In this document: positions 1 to 12,476 of the stretch, piece after piece
Layout: each line of letters starts with the position of its first letter
How positions within the stretch are numbered: position 1 is the stretch's first letter
The notes under the pieces: model-generated
Told to the model about the DNA's origin: nothing
Database searches by the model: none
What the model saw: the letters and a program-made list of their open reading frames with translations, nothing else
Translations under genes and position numbers: made by a program
Assembly (NCBI GenBank): GCA_021030905.1
Contig: JAGFMI010000015.1
Coordinates: 124,001 to 188,000, forward strand
Source of the DNA: Pyrenula massariospora
Taxonomy: Eukaryota > Ascomycota > Eurotiomycetes > Pyrenulales > Pyrenulaceae
Length of the DNA: 64,000 nucleotides
Reading direction: 5' to 3'

Positions 1-1452
1 ATGGCACACGTTATTGTCGTCGCGTATGAGCGTTATGCGAGAGCATCTTTCGTATCGACGCCAGTAACACCCCTCGATATTTTGATCTGGCCCAAAGTCT
101 TCACTGCCGAGGATTGGAGGTTTGCGTGACGAGTCTCCAAGCTTGGTACCACCTGAGAATTCTAATTGACCTCCGGCCTTCGACTCGCCCCGCGAGAAAC
201 TCGAAGCTGAAGAATTGCCGTGCCGCTTGACGTTGAGGATTCGAGAACGAGGAAAAAGAAGCCTCCCTGAGGACGCGCTCCGGCGTCAGCGAGCGTTGGT
301 CATTCGTGCGATTGAGTTTAAAACCTTACCAGAGCTTTGGGTCACGATTAAATGCCCGTACAAAGTACAAGGACAGGGTGTGTACCCAGCCAAACCTTAA
401 TTGATGGCCAGGTGAGACCGGCTGAAAGGGAAAAGTCGGACGCAATTAATTTGCGTTTGACAATTTGATGGCGTCTAGGTACAGACAGCCTTCACGAACG
501 GCAGCTCAGAAGAATTTAGCTTTGAGAAGACACGCATGTGCCAACTCCTGACTACTGCAAAGGTCGAGGGGGTCCGGGACTGAGAGTGAGGGGGCGCAGA
601 CGTGGATAGCTACCTCAGCGTTGAGGGATACTCGGTGCTGGGCGGAAAGGTGATAGGCCCCCCTAGCTAAGGGTTTCCCCCAGCTGTTCCCCTTTGGCCT
701 TAGTGCTTGCCCTTGTTTAGCAGAGGCCGGTGCCTGATCCTGAACACCACCGACGCTTTAGGGAAGTCTTCAGCAGTGCGCTGCGAGCCCCAGTGGCCGT
801 AAGGGGCCGATGGCGCCCGAGAGTGCCTCCGAAAAGGTTTGCTCACTCCTCGGACCGACTAACCGTCAGCGTTCACGTCTAATTGCAAAATATCTGTCAA
901 GAAGGGATCACCAGCATATCGCCTGTAGCATTCACCCACTAGTCCATTGACAGCAATTCAGAGTGGTGCTGCACATCTTACTCGTTCGTATCACAGACCT
1001 CTGTGGACATGCATTGCTTCGGACGTCTACCTATCTGGCGGCATCCTCGGCTCTCTGCCGCTCTTTGCCTCCTGGCTGTTTAGCGTGGGGACAGGGCTCA
1101 AGTCTTCAATCTATTGGGGGCTGTCTCCGCAAATGACACGCCTTTTCAAGAGCTCCGAAACATCTGGCCTATCCTTAGATGTGCCTGTTCGGGTAGCGCG
1201 GCCAACAATCCAGCCGTTCTCCTTGACTTTTCCCCTTGCAGGCCAACATAACAACATGCGATGGCCCCGATTCTCTATTTATTAATTAATGGAGATCCAG
1301 CCAGATGTCATGTAGTCATAGGACATATGAGACCCCTGGTCATCGATGGCGCACTAGCACGCAATCCCACGCCCAATATTCCGAGCAGATCCCCCTATCA
1401 ACGCCAAAAAAAGAAATTCTGGGGTATCAACATAGCCTTTTTCATGAAACCA
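1..1452. other. Gene-free left edge
   Basis: I see no supportable gene here. Short open frames (for example one of 42 codons at the extreme left edge and one of 112 codons near 947-1285) resemble no family and lack good splice context. The stretch lies downstream of the minus-strand gene that ends at 1453. The left edge could hold the tail of a gene outside the window, but nothing shows it. Confidence 0.5.
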
Positions 1453-2967
1453 TCATGCTCCCCCTCCCATCCCAGTAACCATTTGACCCTTTCTTACAAC
1501 GCCATGGCTGACAGATTCTTCTCCCGTCATCCATGTCGGCATTTGCTTCGCCTTGATTAAGCCGGTCTCAACAAGCTGCCGCAGGCCGGCAAATACGTCT
1601 GGCCCATGGAATGTCAAGGTGACAGGCGAACTGCCGTGTCCAGTGTCTCCGTTGGAGGCGGTACCTACAGAAACTTCTTGTCCTAAAGTCTCGTTCATGT
1701 TGTCCGCCATCCTGATCTGCAAGCGGTCGATTCCTTTAGAGTCTGGCAGGGGGGCACAAATAGCTCCAAAGCGTTTTGCTGCGGCAATCTTGCGCTTCTT
1801 GCTGCCATAAAAATCTTTTACCGAAGCGTTGGTATCTCTCTCACGAAGTGGGCGCCTCCGCTTCCCGCCTAGTTGCTCTGGTTCTTCTGGCGTACTGTCT
1901 CGCTTCTCGGCCTGTGCTTGTTCTTCTAAAGAAGTGGCGTTTTCACCCTCGATGCTGGACTTTGCACCCAATTCTAGCGGGCTCTGGTCCACAATGCCAT
2001 TGGAAAAGATAGAGAAGGCTCCGTTAGAGGCATTTTGCTTGCCTGGACCCCTCAATTTGTGCAAAGTCGACAAGGACTTGGCACTCAAAGATGTGCTTTG
2101 AAGCCCATATCTATGATGCGGTCTCGAAAGAGCTTTGGGAACTGCCTCGACCACTATCCTCTTCAATGACGCAATATCGTGAGCATGGATGTCTGCGCCG
2201 CCCTGCGGAGTAGTAAATCCCAGCGGGCCGGAAAGGGATACGTAGATGAATGGACATCCTTCAGGGAAGGCGAGAAACAGGGTACGTGATGAGTCGGTCA
2301 GGCCCGACGCCAGCGCAGGTCGCGTCGTCGTATAAGGACTGTCCGTCACATAGAGTCGCAGTATTGTCAAAGGAAGTGATTTCATGCGATAAAGGCAATA
2401 GTGTGCTTTCACCACGGGCGCTACCTCACGCTCTAGGTTGTACAAAAAGGTGTGTGGATGGAGGCGTGGAAATCGATCTATCCGAGGGCCGCCGGGCTTT
2501 TTCTTTGCGACTCGCTCATGGCTCTCTCCATCAAGACAGATAACCTTCAGCGCGGACCATCGCAGGGACGCGTCATGAGCTTCCAGGTGGCGAAAATCGA
2601 TTGAGGCCAGCTGAGATAAAGACAAACCACGTCGCCAATCACCATCCAGGATTCGATCTATCAAATCTCTCTTTGTTCCTGTTTCTTCTCTAAGCCGAGT
2701 ATAAATGGCCCGCAACTCCTCCACGCTCTCTGCCGGCGGGAATGCATAATCTTCCTCTTCCGACTCGCGGACGGTGCGGGTAGAGGCAAGGTAGGGAGCG
2801 CAAGCTGGCGAATTCTTTTCTTCTAGCCATTGAATGGCAAGATCGGCGAGGGTTTCGCGCGATAGTTTCGACAAAAGCTTGACTAAAGGACGCGTCGAGG
2901 AAGGAACTTGTGTCGCATGGGGAAGGCTTGCTAAGGTCGGTATTCGTGAGGGTATAGACGGCGCCAT
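1453..2967 (-). CDS. CHL4: Kinetochore protein Chl4 / CENP-N family (Mis15-like)
   Basis: Single-exon gene of 504 residues with an ATG at 2967. The N-terminus contains KLSRETLADLAIQWL and a following helical, acid-rich region. After it come the blocks RRGLSLSQLASIDFRHLEAH and then RLHPHTFLYNLEREVAPVVK, the pattern I associate with the Chl4/CENP-N family (yeast Chl4, fission yeast Mis15). In that family the N-terminal domain binds the CENP-A nucleosome/DNA and the C-terminal domain pairs with Iml3/CENP-L inside the inner kinetochore CCAN. The middle (about residues 300-400) is low-complexity, with a basic KKRK patch that could be a nuclear signal. The C-terminal block with TLTFHGPDVFAGLRQLVETG is the likely partner-binding tail. 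Length fits filamentous fungal members. Family assignment is from motif recall, not a search. Confidence 0.8.
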   Translation of the reverse strand: MAPSIPSRIPTLASLPHATQVPSSTRPLVKLLSKLSRETLADLAIQWLEEKNSPACAPYLASTRTVRESEEEDYAFPPAESVEELRAIYTRLREETGTKRDLIDRILDGDWRRGLSLSQLASIDFRHLEAHDASLRWSALKVICLDGESHERVAKKKPGGPRIDRFPRLHPHTFLYNLEREVAPVVKAHYCLYRMKSLPLTILRLYVTDSPYTTTRPALASGLTDSSRTLFLAFPEGCPFIYVSLSGPLGFTTPQGGADIHAHDIASLKRIVVEAVPKALSRPHHRYGLQSTSLSAKSLSTLHKLRGPGKQNASNGAFSIFSNGIVDQSPLELGAKSSIEGENATSLEEQAQAEKRDSTPEEPEQLGGKRRRPLRERDTNASVKDFYGSKKRKIAAAKRFGAICAPLPDSKGIDRLQIRMADNMNETLGQEVSVGTASNGDTGHGSSPVTLTFHGPDVFAGLRQLVETGLIKAKQMPTWMTGEESVSHGVVRKGQMVTGMGGGA

Positions 2968-4035
2968 AATTTAATTGAAAGATAAAGATGTGTATGTCCT
3001 CATTCTCGGGCGTAGCACCATCGTAGCCCGCGTAATTCTTGCAGCCTGAGAATTCCGCGATTCTTTATTATTATCGACAATCACCGCGAACCGTGCGGGG
3101 AAGACAAAATCAAAACAAACGCCAAGCCAAAAGGTCCCTCGGGTCACTTTCTGCATTCGGCTTGGCACTTCTGCAGCACCTAAACTCCTGTATCTCCGAG
3201 CATGCTCAAGGGGCAAACTCTATGGAGTACTATCACACTATGTATGCACGACTTCTCCGTCGAACATTATGATACCGCTGTGACGGGTAAAAGGCTTGAC
3301 ATCGACCCATCTCAATTAGCGGTAAATCTGAATCTAACAGCTTTCTTCGCCATGGGAATTATTAGCCTTATTCTCCAACAGCCATCTAAATATCAAACCC
3401 AATCTAGATTCAGATTCTCCGACCACTTTGTTTACGAACCTTGACAGACTTCAATACAACATCCAAGAGAAAAATTCGAGCATTGAGTTTCAAAGTTTTC
3501 CCAACATCAACGGTCCTAGGGAACGTTCTGGTCCTGAAATGGGACATCGGACTAAAATGCCTCCAGAACCTTCGTCGGGAAGATCGACCTGTGCAGGTCC
3601 TACCAGGGTAAAACTACCTACCTAAAGGACATCCAGCAGATTTTCTGGTGCAGAGCAGTTGGTGGGTAAGACCCGACCGACAGGCTAGCTCCTAGAGTCA
3701 GTCCTGCCTCCAAAGTTCTGAGCCTTCTTCGTCTGAGACTTTGCAGATTAGCAAGCATCATGCAATAGCGCGGATGCAAGAGCTCATTGGCGCGAGGCAG
3801 CTCGCCCCAACAAGAGATGCATTAATTCAAAATCGACCGCAGCTCTTTCTAGCCTCTTAGGCGCGATACAGTTGAGGATGGTTGCACGAGACCACGCATA
3901 ATTTGGTCAAGCTGGGCAACCACCACGAATGTGACGGAGCAAGCGGCTTTTGTTCACAGTTCAGCCTTGCACTCGTCCTCTTATTCTATCAGCACGTCAA
4001 ATCTCCTTTACAACATTTCTGCTATTCTATCGCCA
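2968..4035. other. Intergenic, divergent promoters
   Basis: Upstream of both Chl4 (minus) and the PigL_N protein (plus). Only short open frames without family resemblance are present. I see no TATA box or repeat worth naming. Confidence 0.4.
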
Positions 4036-6697
4036 ATGATGGCAGATCCCCTTTCCATAGCTGCTAGTGTTGCTGGAATTGTTTCGGCCGCTGTTGGACT
4101 CACAAGGCTTACTGTCGAAGCCTCAAGAGCAGTCATTGACCTCGTCGGCAGTATTCGAGAAGCACCTGAGGAGATCAAATCAATTGGCAAAGATGTGCAC
4201 GCGTTTTATTCGATTATCTTCTCCCTTGAGATAGCACTTAACGAAGGGCAGATTCGGACCGTGATAGAGAGCGACGAGGCCATGATCGATCTAGTCGGAA
4301 AATTGACTGCGCCTCTGAATAACTGTCGCGGGCTACTTGGAGAGCTCATGGTGAAAATACAGAAATTGCTAAGATCTAATTCTAAAGGCAAGGCGTTTTC
4401 TGTGAGCTGCTTCAAATGGGCTCTCATGAACAAAGGTGAGATCAAAGTACTCCAACAACGGCTTGAAGCTATGAAGTCGACTTTTAGCAGCGCTCTAGAC
4501 GCTCTTACCACGTGAGGCCGCTACAGCAGGAGCTGTAGCATCAGTCAAGCTAACGATCTGCAGAGTCTGCAGCATGCGCGTATTAGCCGCAAGCCGAACG
4601 AGCGCGGCTCAATTAGTCAGGTGGTCCAGTAGATCTACAACTGATATGGGATTTTCTATCGATGAAGCCATTGAGAACTCCGTGCTCACCAGCCCGAGAA
4701 AGGTGATCGCAGCTTCAATGGTGGGCTCGAATGCGAAGACCTCCATCAAGTCAACCGATACGAGCGCCGTTCTCACAACCGAAAAGCAAACTGCAAAGTT
4801 TCTAACAGCTTTTGTTGACGAGACACGACAGGCATTCTTGTCGGGGAACCGCAAGCTCCATCAGGATCTTGCTCAGATCTATCGAGAGATAGGTGAACGA
4901 CTTCGACTTGTTACCGAGCGACCACGAGGAGCCAAGAGAGAGGCAACGGCGATGGGCACAGGTCGCGATGTCGTCTGGATAGAAGACCCCGAAAATCCAT
5001 TCATAGAGGATACTAGAGACCCCAATCTTAGTGCCATAGACGTCTTTCTCAGTTGCGTTTCGCGGTTTTCCGAGATGCAAGCGTCCACATCTTTCGATCA
5101 ACTCCGCGCAAACTTTTCCGGTTCGCCTAATTATCAGTTTGAGTCGAAGTCTTCCTTTTTTCCAGAGCAATATACAGGGCAAGGTCTCTTCGATGAACGG
5201 CTTTTCGTAAGCGCGGCGATCGAATGCCGAGACAGCCGCAGTCCTTGTCGATATTTCCTCTTGTACGCAGAAACGCCTCGGCGATGGCAACGAATTACCC
5301 TGTCCGCTTCTTTCGCAACAGATCACAATGAATCTGCTGCTTTTAACGATAACGCCACTCTCGGCTTCGAGTACACAAGTATGCTCCTGCCTCCAGCGTT
5401 GCAGAGCCTTTTGAAGTCGTTACTCCCTCTGATGCAGCTGTACACATCTGTTACGAAGGTCTCAATATCATTAAAAGCCAGCGAAAGCGGTTCGATGGTC
5501 ATAGCGTCGCCTGGAATGTTGATTGACGAAGACGACTCGGAAATGCAACTTTTGGACGAGAAACAGATTTTGCAAGATATGGAGCACATGGGTTGTCCAC
5601 GATTCGAAGAGTCTGATGTCATTGTGCAATCAAGAAACAGTACATCCTGTTACCAGGTCTGGGTCGACTCACAAGCAGGCGTAGAGCGAAAACTTCCCTT
5701 TGCGACCGCTAGCATACAAGACCGAGATAATCAAACCCGGGATTTTCTCAATGATCTCAAACTTCATTGCGCCCTGCGAGGGTGTTCCGGTGTCACGCAA
5801 TTAATTGGTATCGTCGTGGATGACACAAAGGCTCACTTAAGAAGTTATATATCCGAAGCTCCTTCCATAGGTCACCTTTCGTTCCTCCTAGGTCATATGA
5901 ACTCGCAATCGAAAAGGATACCATGGCGGATGAGAGAGCAATGGGGTCGACAAATCATTCAAGCTATGCTGGATATTCATTCGAGAGGGCTGGTGTGCGG
6001 TATGCCAAGTCTGGGTCAAGTAGGCATCAGAGCGAACGGCACAGCGGTACTTAATCCATTTTCATCTGCGAGCGTTGCAGGAAATATCTTTGGAGGATTG
6101 CCACCTGAATTACGCGAAACGTTTGAAAAGAAAAACTATATCCGTGGGGAAATTCTGAACTTCAGTACAGATATGTTCCAGCTAGGACACATCTTGTGGT
6201 GTCTTGCGGTACACACAACCCCGATCACCGACCTCTGTGCCAGGTACGCTTGCACGTCGTCACCTCGCTATTCATGCACCGCCGATCACAAGAACTCTGT
6301 CGGGCTGCCATTTTGCTATGGCGAAGTTCCCACGGCCTGGAATGATATGATCCAGTGGTGTCGTTCTACCGATCCTCAAGCGAGACCCTCGGCGCGCAGA
6401 CTAATGGAATTTCTCCAAGAAAAGGACAAGTCCAGAAAGTCCGACGGCGATCATTTCAACTTCAACGACGAAATGAGCATCTTATGCAGCTTTTACTCCA
6501 AGATCAACATGTGCTTCCTTGTGCGTTGCAATGAATGCTTTGGTAACGCGATGGAATATTATCACTGCAAATTGTGTAGCCGGGGTTCGTTCGATATCTG
6601 TCTCGCCTGTTACAACCAGGGAATCCGCTGCCCGGAGACCGGGCATCCAATGAATAAACGAATCCTCAGCAGCGACGGAGTCATCATCGAGTGCTGA
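4036..6697 (+). CDS. PigL_N-like / pseudokinase / ZZ zinc finger protein
   Basis: Two exons, 4036-4511 and 4564-6697, join in frame across a 52-base intron (donor GTGAGG, branch GCTAAC, acceptor CAG), giving about 869 residues. Residues 2-30 (MADPLSIAASVAGIVSAAVG...) are typical of the fungal PigL_N / NLR-associated N-terminal domain: an amphipathic, partly hydrophobic helix followed by helices. Residues about 510-780 fold like a protein kinase, but the catalytic loop reads HSRGLVCGMPSLGQVGI, so the expected Asp and Asn are missing, and LNPF stands where DFG should be. I therefore read it as a pseudokinase. Residues about 808-860 form a ZZ-like finger (C-x2-C, then YHC-x2-C, DIC-x2-C and a late C...H). 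A role in signalling or self/non-self control is inference from domain type. Confidence 0.8.
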
Positions 6698-8485
6698 GAG
6701 TGAAACACAACGTCCAGATTTACCGGTAATTGCCCCTCCAGCTCAAGGATCTTATCGGACTATTTTCAGCCTAAGCGGGATTAGGCACGAGCGCGGTCGT
6801 TGGATAGAAATGGGCAAGACTGGAATGATGCGCTTGAAGCAGGCTTGCCGCAAAGTATAATGATATCCGGAGAAGGAAAATGGTGCGTCCGGAACTGTAG
6901 TGCTTGGATTGAAACATGCTAGCAAAGATGTTTTTGTGAAGAGCTTCGACGAAAACCCAGTGAAAGGAACTCTTCAAACTTTGCAACACGCAGGGTAGTC
7001 CGGAATGAATAATTCACAGATGGGGATGGAAATGCCGTGTCCAGATTTCACAAAGCAGTATATGCATGCTCGCGGTAGTATGTAATTGGATTTTGATAAT
7101 AACATATACAGGAACTACTAGGCGGTCGATTGGCGACGATCGCAATATCGTCTACTACTCAGGATCGGAACCTCTGACCGAGTGACTCCGACACTAGAAT
7201 CGACTCAGGTTGGGAGGTTCTGGGTTTAGCAGCCTGTTCCTAAGAGGAATAAATTACAACCGAAGCTTTTTCAAGGAGCCAAACTCAGTCACACATAAGA
7301 CGTCCCGTTTGCGCCTTATCACCGTTTGATGTGCTTGTAGTGATACTCACCAAGTTTAGAAATATTCTGTCCTTTGCTCAAAGCCACGAGTTCCGTCATC
7401 GCGTTCTTCATAATCCCACGAACATAGCGTTGGTCGATGTTTCGGTAGCTTTCTCGAATCATCAGAGAAGTTTTTGAATAGTTCTGGCACCGAAGGACTG
7501 GAACATTGAAGGATCGAAATGATCATCTCGACTAGCTGCATGTTCTTTGCTCTTAGACACATAGGTGAAAAATATCTAGTCTTTAAGAGTCTGATGACCG
7601 CATTTGACTGCTCGAACGTGCAAAATGAGACATACCCTCAAGTACTAAGTTTTTGGCGTCTGTCATCCACCAAAATTGAGGACCTACGGGGTAGAGCGTT
7701 TAGCAAGGAAGATAAAGAGTCCCTCTTCACGTATTTAGCCCGAGGCATGTTAGGAGGAAGATTAAAAGAAACGGTCTTCAAAATCGTGTGCATGTGTTCA
7801 GTCGGCTTAGATTACATCAAGCTGAGTGGAAATAACCTGTACTGGAAGCAAGCCTATAGGGGTCTGGGATTGATGTTGCAAAATGGGAGCGATGATGCAT
7901 GTCCTGAGGTATCTTACAGCAGCAAGACTCTCAAGCACCGCGGAGTTTTTTCAAGACTCATTGTTGAGGACGTTTGGAGCGTCAAATGCTTGCGACTAAG
8001 GCTGAGTCTGCCAAGAACCCGCAGTGGGCCACTCCGCGGAGAGCGGCGGCCGGTACGAGAGAATAAGGCCAACAATGAACACGGCGAAACTATTCTTAGC
8101 TCTCGTGCCTTTCTTCAATGACATCGATTGCTGACCTCTACGAGTCTACAAACTACCTAAAGCCATTCAGACCTAGTCCTAGTGTGAGATCGACCACAAT
8201 CCTTTCCGACAGTCCCAAGCGCCGCACATGTTGAATGCAACGACCAAAACACCTATTTAGTCACAACTGCAGCAGTCCCGTTTACTCGGTCTGAATTTTG
8301 CGACGTCGACTGATCTTCCACATATATCGAGCCTCCCAGCGGCTTCCTGCGTCGGTATCGTCTAGGTAGCATCTCTGCACATGCGCCCCGCTGTCATTGC
8401 CAACTTGTCGGCGTGAGCGTAGAGTTTCGGGCTTGGTGGATAGGTCGGACTATAGATGTGCCTGAAGCGGTGATGGAAAGCTATT
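6698..8485. other. Intergenic with one orphan open frame
   Basis: About 1.8 kb between two plus-strand genes. The only long frame is at 7519-8121, listed separately. The rest shows nothing I recognise. Confidence 0.4.
7519..8121 (+). CDS. Orphan open frame, 200 residues, uncertain
   Basis: An uninterrupted ATG-started frame in an otherwise gene-free gap. The first 135 residues look protein-like (mixed hydrophobic and charged, with KEDKESLFTYLARGMLGGRL). The last 60 become Arg-rich, like translated non-coding DNA. I recognise no family and see no transmembrane segment. It may be a decayed gene, one exon of a lineage-specific gene, or chance. Codon use and composition match the surrounding non-coding DNA more than neighbouring genes. 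Confidence 0.2.
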   Translation: MIISTSCMFFALRHIGEKYLVFKSLMTAFDCSNVQNETYPQVLSFWRLSSTKIEDLRGRAFSKEDKESLFTYLARGMLGGRLKETVFKIVCMCSVGLDYIKLSGNNLYWKQAYRGLGLMLQNGSDDACPEVSYSSKTLKHRGVFSRLIVEDVWSVKCLRLRLSLPRTRSGPLRGERRPVRENKANNEHGETILSSRAFLQ

Positions 8486-11400
8486 ATGGCAGATCAAAAA
8501 CCTCGAAATACAGATGGAAGCTCGATTGTGAGTGTACAATGGATTTGTAGCCCTCCGAAGACCATCTAATGACTTCTATGTTGCAGAAGCCCGTCTCGTC
8601 GCTCCTCTCACATTTTGAGGGACTTGCTCAGATAAAGACTTCACATAGTGGGACGCAATCTCCAAGAGACTCTCCAAAAGACTCCCCAAGATTTCACAAG
8701 CTTGCCGACAGGCTTGAGAGCGTACATTCACCAACTGCGGTTCGAGCTTCCCTTGACTTACCTCGGCCGGAGTCTCCTTGGAGCCTGGCTGCAAGCACGA
8801 GAAAGAATGGGTCGCGCACTGGCACTCCCGAGAAAACTCCTTCTCGCCCTGGTTCTCCTGAAAAACAGGGAAACAAGCGCCCAATGTCAATGCTGATCCA
8901 GTCATCTCCGCAGCTGGTTCCATTCGTGAACTTGGAATCACCCCGCTCTCCTCCAAGAGGTTATTTACAAAACAGAAGCGGTTCAAGATCGCCAGAGAAT
9001 AAAACTAGAGGTTTAGTGACCGGCCATCCACACCTATCGAAAACTCCTAGTCCAAGCCGACCCAGCACCCGGCCGAACACCCCGCGATCGGATGTCGGAG
9101 ATGCTCTTCTACCGCAGAAGAGCGGTCTTTCGTCAAATACCCCTGGGTCTTCTGGCAGAGCTTCTAGAGACCGCTCAATCCCTCCGCCGATCAACCGTGC
9201 CGATAAGCCCAAGCTCCAACCCAAACCATCAATAGCTCAGGCATTGAAGAATCCCCAAAGCCTGGCTCCTGAACGACCGGAAAGCGCGTCTGACAATCGC
9301 GTTTCTCCTTTCAGTACTCCTCCGAGCAGTGGAGGTAGCTCTCCAGAGAAAACGTTCCTACCTCCTCGCAAAGACTCAGGCCTTAGTGAAAGACAGCCAA
9401 GACCTCTCACAAGAACGAACACTGAGCCATATGTACGAGGGCCAGTCGATGGTGCAGACCCCATCTCACGGCCAAATGATCCAAGAGCACTTGGCTTTTC
9501 CAGGAGCAAACCCTTGAATGAACGTGCTGATAGCAAGGTCATGAGTGCTTTTAGACGACCTTCACCGAAGAAATCTCCTGATCGACAGAAAATTGCAGCA
9601 GTTCGCGTTGGTCCAAACTCTATGCATCAAAGCAAGCAATTTTCTCAGCCTGCTGACCCGAGTTCCGATGCCGCCCGCCCGGCGCATATCATACGCTCTT
9701 CCACAGATGTTCCTCGACCACCTCTGTTAGACGCAAAGCAAGCGCCACCATCAATACCATATCGTGATGCGAGACAGTTTAGGTTCTCGAGCTCCAAGAC
9801 CTCGCTAAGCGATGCTGAAGAGGATCGTCCCGGGCTTCCTCCTCGAAGAATTCCGACTAAACCTCCACCACGCCCTCCTAATCACGCAAAAGCTCCCTTA
9901 TCTCATAATCAAGCACCCGAAGTCGACAGGTCGACCAAAATCCAGACGCAGAGCAAGGTGATGAATGTAGCTCAGCCAGGTCACCTACAATCATTTCCAC
10001 CTCCTCCAAAGCGGAGTACTGATCCACAAGACCTACGCGTGCAGCCAGTTGGCACCAAGCGCAGCAGCGATTCAGATGCTGAAGAGGATCTGCCAGAAGA
10101 ACCAACAGTCAGCAAAAGTGAATATCCTGACACCTCTCAAGCGAATAGGCGGCCGCCATACATCATTGAGGGACAGCATCAAATCCCCAGTAAGTTTGAA
10201 TCTCGAGTGTTTGACGTATGTGGGCATTTTGTATGTGCATCGGGATATATGACCAAAGTCTGGGATCTGTCGAAAAATGATTATGTCCTGAGCTTAAATC
10301 ACGGCGAGACTGTGAAGGTACTTTCACTTGCCTTTAAGCCAGGAGGGAGCATCGAAGAAGAAGGAACTAGACTCTGGATTGGTAACACTCTTGGAGAGAT
10401 CCATGAAATCGACATTGGGACGCAAGGCTCAATCGCATCTTCTGCAGCACACGGTCGGCGGGAAGTTGTTAGAATCTTGCGACAACAAAAGAACATGTGG
10501 ACACTGGATGAGGATGGCAAATTGTTCGTTTGGACAGCAGATGAGACTGGATGTCCCAACCTTCGATACAGCCACCATTCACATCGGGTTAGCAAAGGTC
10601 ACACTTTTTCCTTGTGTATCAAAGACAAATTATGGCTTGCGACTGGGAAGGAAATAAGGGTATATCGACCAGGCAACGAAGCATCTTTTCACGTTCTTCA
10701 AAAACCCCTCATCCAGCCGTCTTTAGGAGAGGTCACGTCAGGCGCTTATACCGCCCTCTCAGGGGGCCAAGTCTATTTTGGTCATACAGACGGGAAAATT
10801 TCCATTTATTCGATTCGGGATTATACTTTCATTGGAAGTGTAAAAGCGAGCGATTATAAGATTAACTCCTTAAGCTTCGTTGGTGACTGGCTATGGGCAG
10901 CCTACAAGACCGGGAAGATATACGTTTACGATACAAGCTCGACTCCTTGGAAAGTCAAGAAAGATTGGCGAGCACATGATGGACCAATAGCGGGAATGAT
11001 ACTCGATCCAAGTAGCATTTGGACTCTAGGGAGGCTGCAGGTTGCCTCTCTCGGTCATGATAATGCTATTCGGTTATGGGATGGCATGCTTGAGGAGGAC
11101 TGGATGGGTAAGCACCCTTTCATGCGTGCACGACTCACGATTGACAATGTGAAGAGGGTTGGATGCAGAGTAATGACGTTGAATATTGCCGTTTCCGCGA
11201 AATTAGGACTTCCGTCGTTACTTGGAATGTTGGTGCAACCCATCCTTTCGATATTCGCAGTGAGTTCATCTGCGACGCGATCCACGTCGAAGACCCTCCC
11301 GAAATTTTAGTCTTTGGCTTTCAAGAGCTTGTTGATCTTGAAGACAAATCGGTGACGGCTAGTAAGGATCTATCTCATCATCTTCCGCGTAAAATATAGC

Positions 11401-12476
11401 AAGTCGCTAACGAAGGCAGAAAACTTCTTTGGCTTGGCCAAAAAGAAAGATGCTTCCAAAGCTGAGCATATTAGTAAAGTGTACCGCGAGTGGAGGGACT
11501 ACCTCGGGCGATGTATCAATCGCTATATGGGTGGCAACGCCACTTACAACGAGTTACATACTTCGAGTCTTATTGGTCTATTTAGCTGCATCTTTGTCCG
11601 ACAAGATGAGCGAAGCAATATTCGGAGCGTGGAAGGCTCGGAAGTTAAATGCGGCATGAAAGGCCATTATGGAAATAAAGTATGGGCTTCCTGAAATTGC
11701 CCGTTGATGAGTCTGCTCACCATTTACAGGGGGCCTTGATCAGCCGCTTTTTACTTGACGACAGCTCTCTCTGCTTCATCAATTGCCATCTTGCTGCCGG
11801 TCAGACTCAGACCTCACATCGCAATAACGATATTGCATCTATTCTCGAAGCCGACTGTCTGTCAGCCGAACACGACCCAGATGTCCGTTCATCGATGTTT
11901 GTAAGTGGAGGGGACGGTACTCAAATCATGGATCATGAAATTTGCATCTTAAATGGGGATCTTAACTATCGCATCGATAGCATGCCACGCGACACAGTAA
12001 TCAATTACATCCAACGAAATGAGCTGGAGAAGCTGCTTGAGAGGGACCAAATGATGGTATCACGGAGACGGGTGTCGGGCTTTCGGCTGAGTCCATTCAT
12101 TGAAGCGCCTATTACCTTTGCGCCGACCTACAAATACGACGTCGGAACTGATCGATATGATACTAGCGAGAAGAAACGATCACCAGCGTGGTGTGATCGT
12201 CTATTATACCGCGGTGCAGGTAGGATCAAGCAAACCGAATATCGACGGCACGAAGTACGTGTGTCTGATCATCGACCTGTGAGCGGGACTTTCAAAATGC
12301 GCGTCAAAACCATTGACTCGGGACGGAGGATTGCGTCTTTGCAAAAATGTCAGGAGTTGTTTGCGCAGGAAAAGCGCCGCTTGGCGCAGGAAACCAGCGT
12401 TGATTATCTTGTGAACAGTTTGGGCCTTACAGAGAAAGAGGCATGGGCGTCAATTTCAGCACCGGAGCGTAGGTAG
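8486..12476 (+). CDS. WD40-inositol polyphosphate 5-phosphatase
   Basis: Five exons: 8486-8527, 8587-11107, 11155-11361, 11420-11679, 11730-12476, about 1258 residues. The 14-codon first exon (MADQKPRNTDGSSI) joins in phase 0. The acceptor at 11154 is the one that restores frame and is the least certain join. Residues 15-545 are a Ser/Pro/Arg-rich disordered region. Residues about 550-850 are WD40-type repeats (TKVWDLS, ALSGGQVYFGHTDGKISIYS, NAIRLWDG). From about 865 comes the phosphatase domain with every hallmark: VVTWNVGA, FGFQELVDL, CFINCHLAAGQ, LNGDLNYRID, PAWCDRLLY and SDHRPV. It should remove the 5-phosphate from phosphoinositides or inositol phosphates in the cytoplasm or at membranes. 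The WD40-IPPc order is known in fungi and plants. The short C-terminal helix rich in K/R/E may be a coiled coil. Confidence 0.92.

Noticed and set aside
1-129. 42-codon ATG frame at the very start
   Set aside because: Begins exactly at the window edge; no way to tell a gene end from chance.
4802-5326. 174-residue minus-strand frame
   Set aside because: Antisense to the pseudokinase gene; composition of a shadow.
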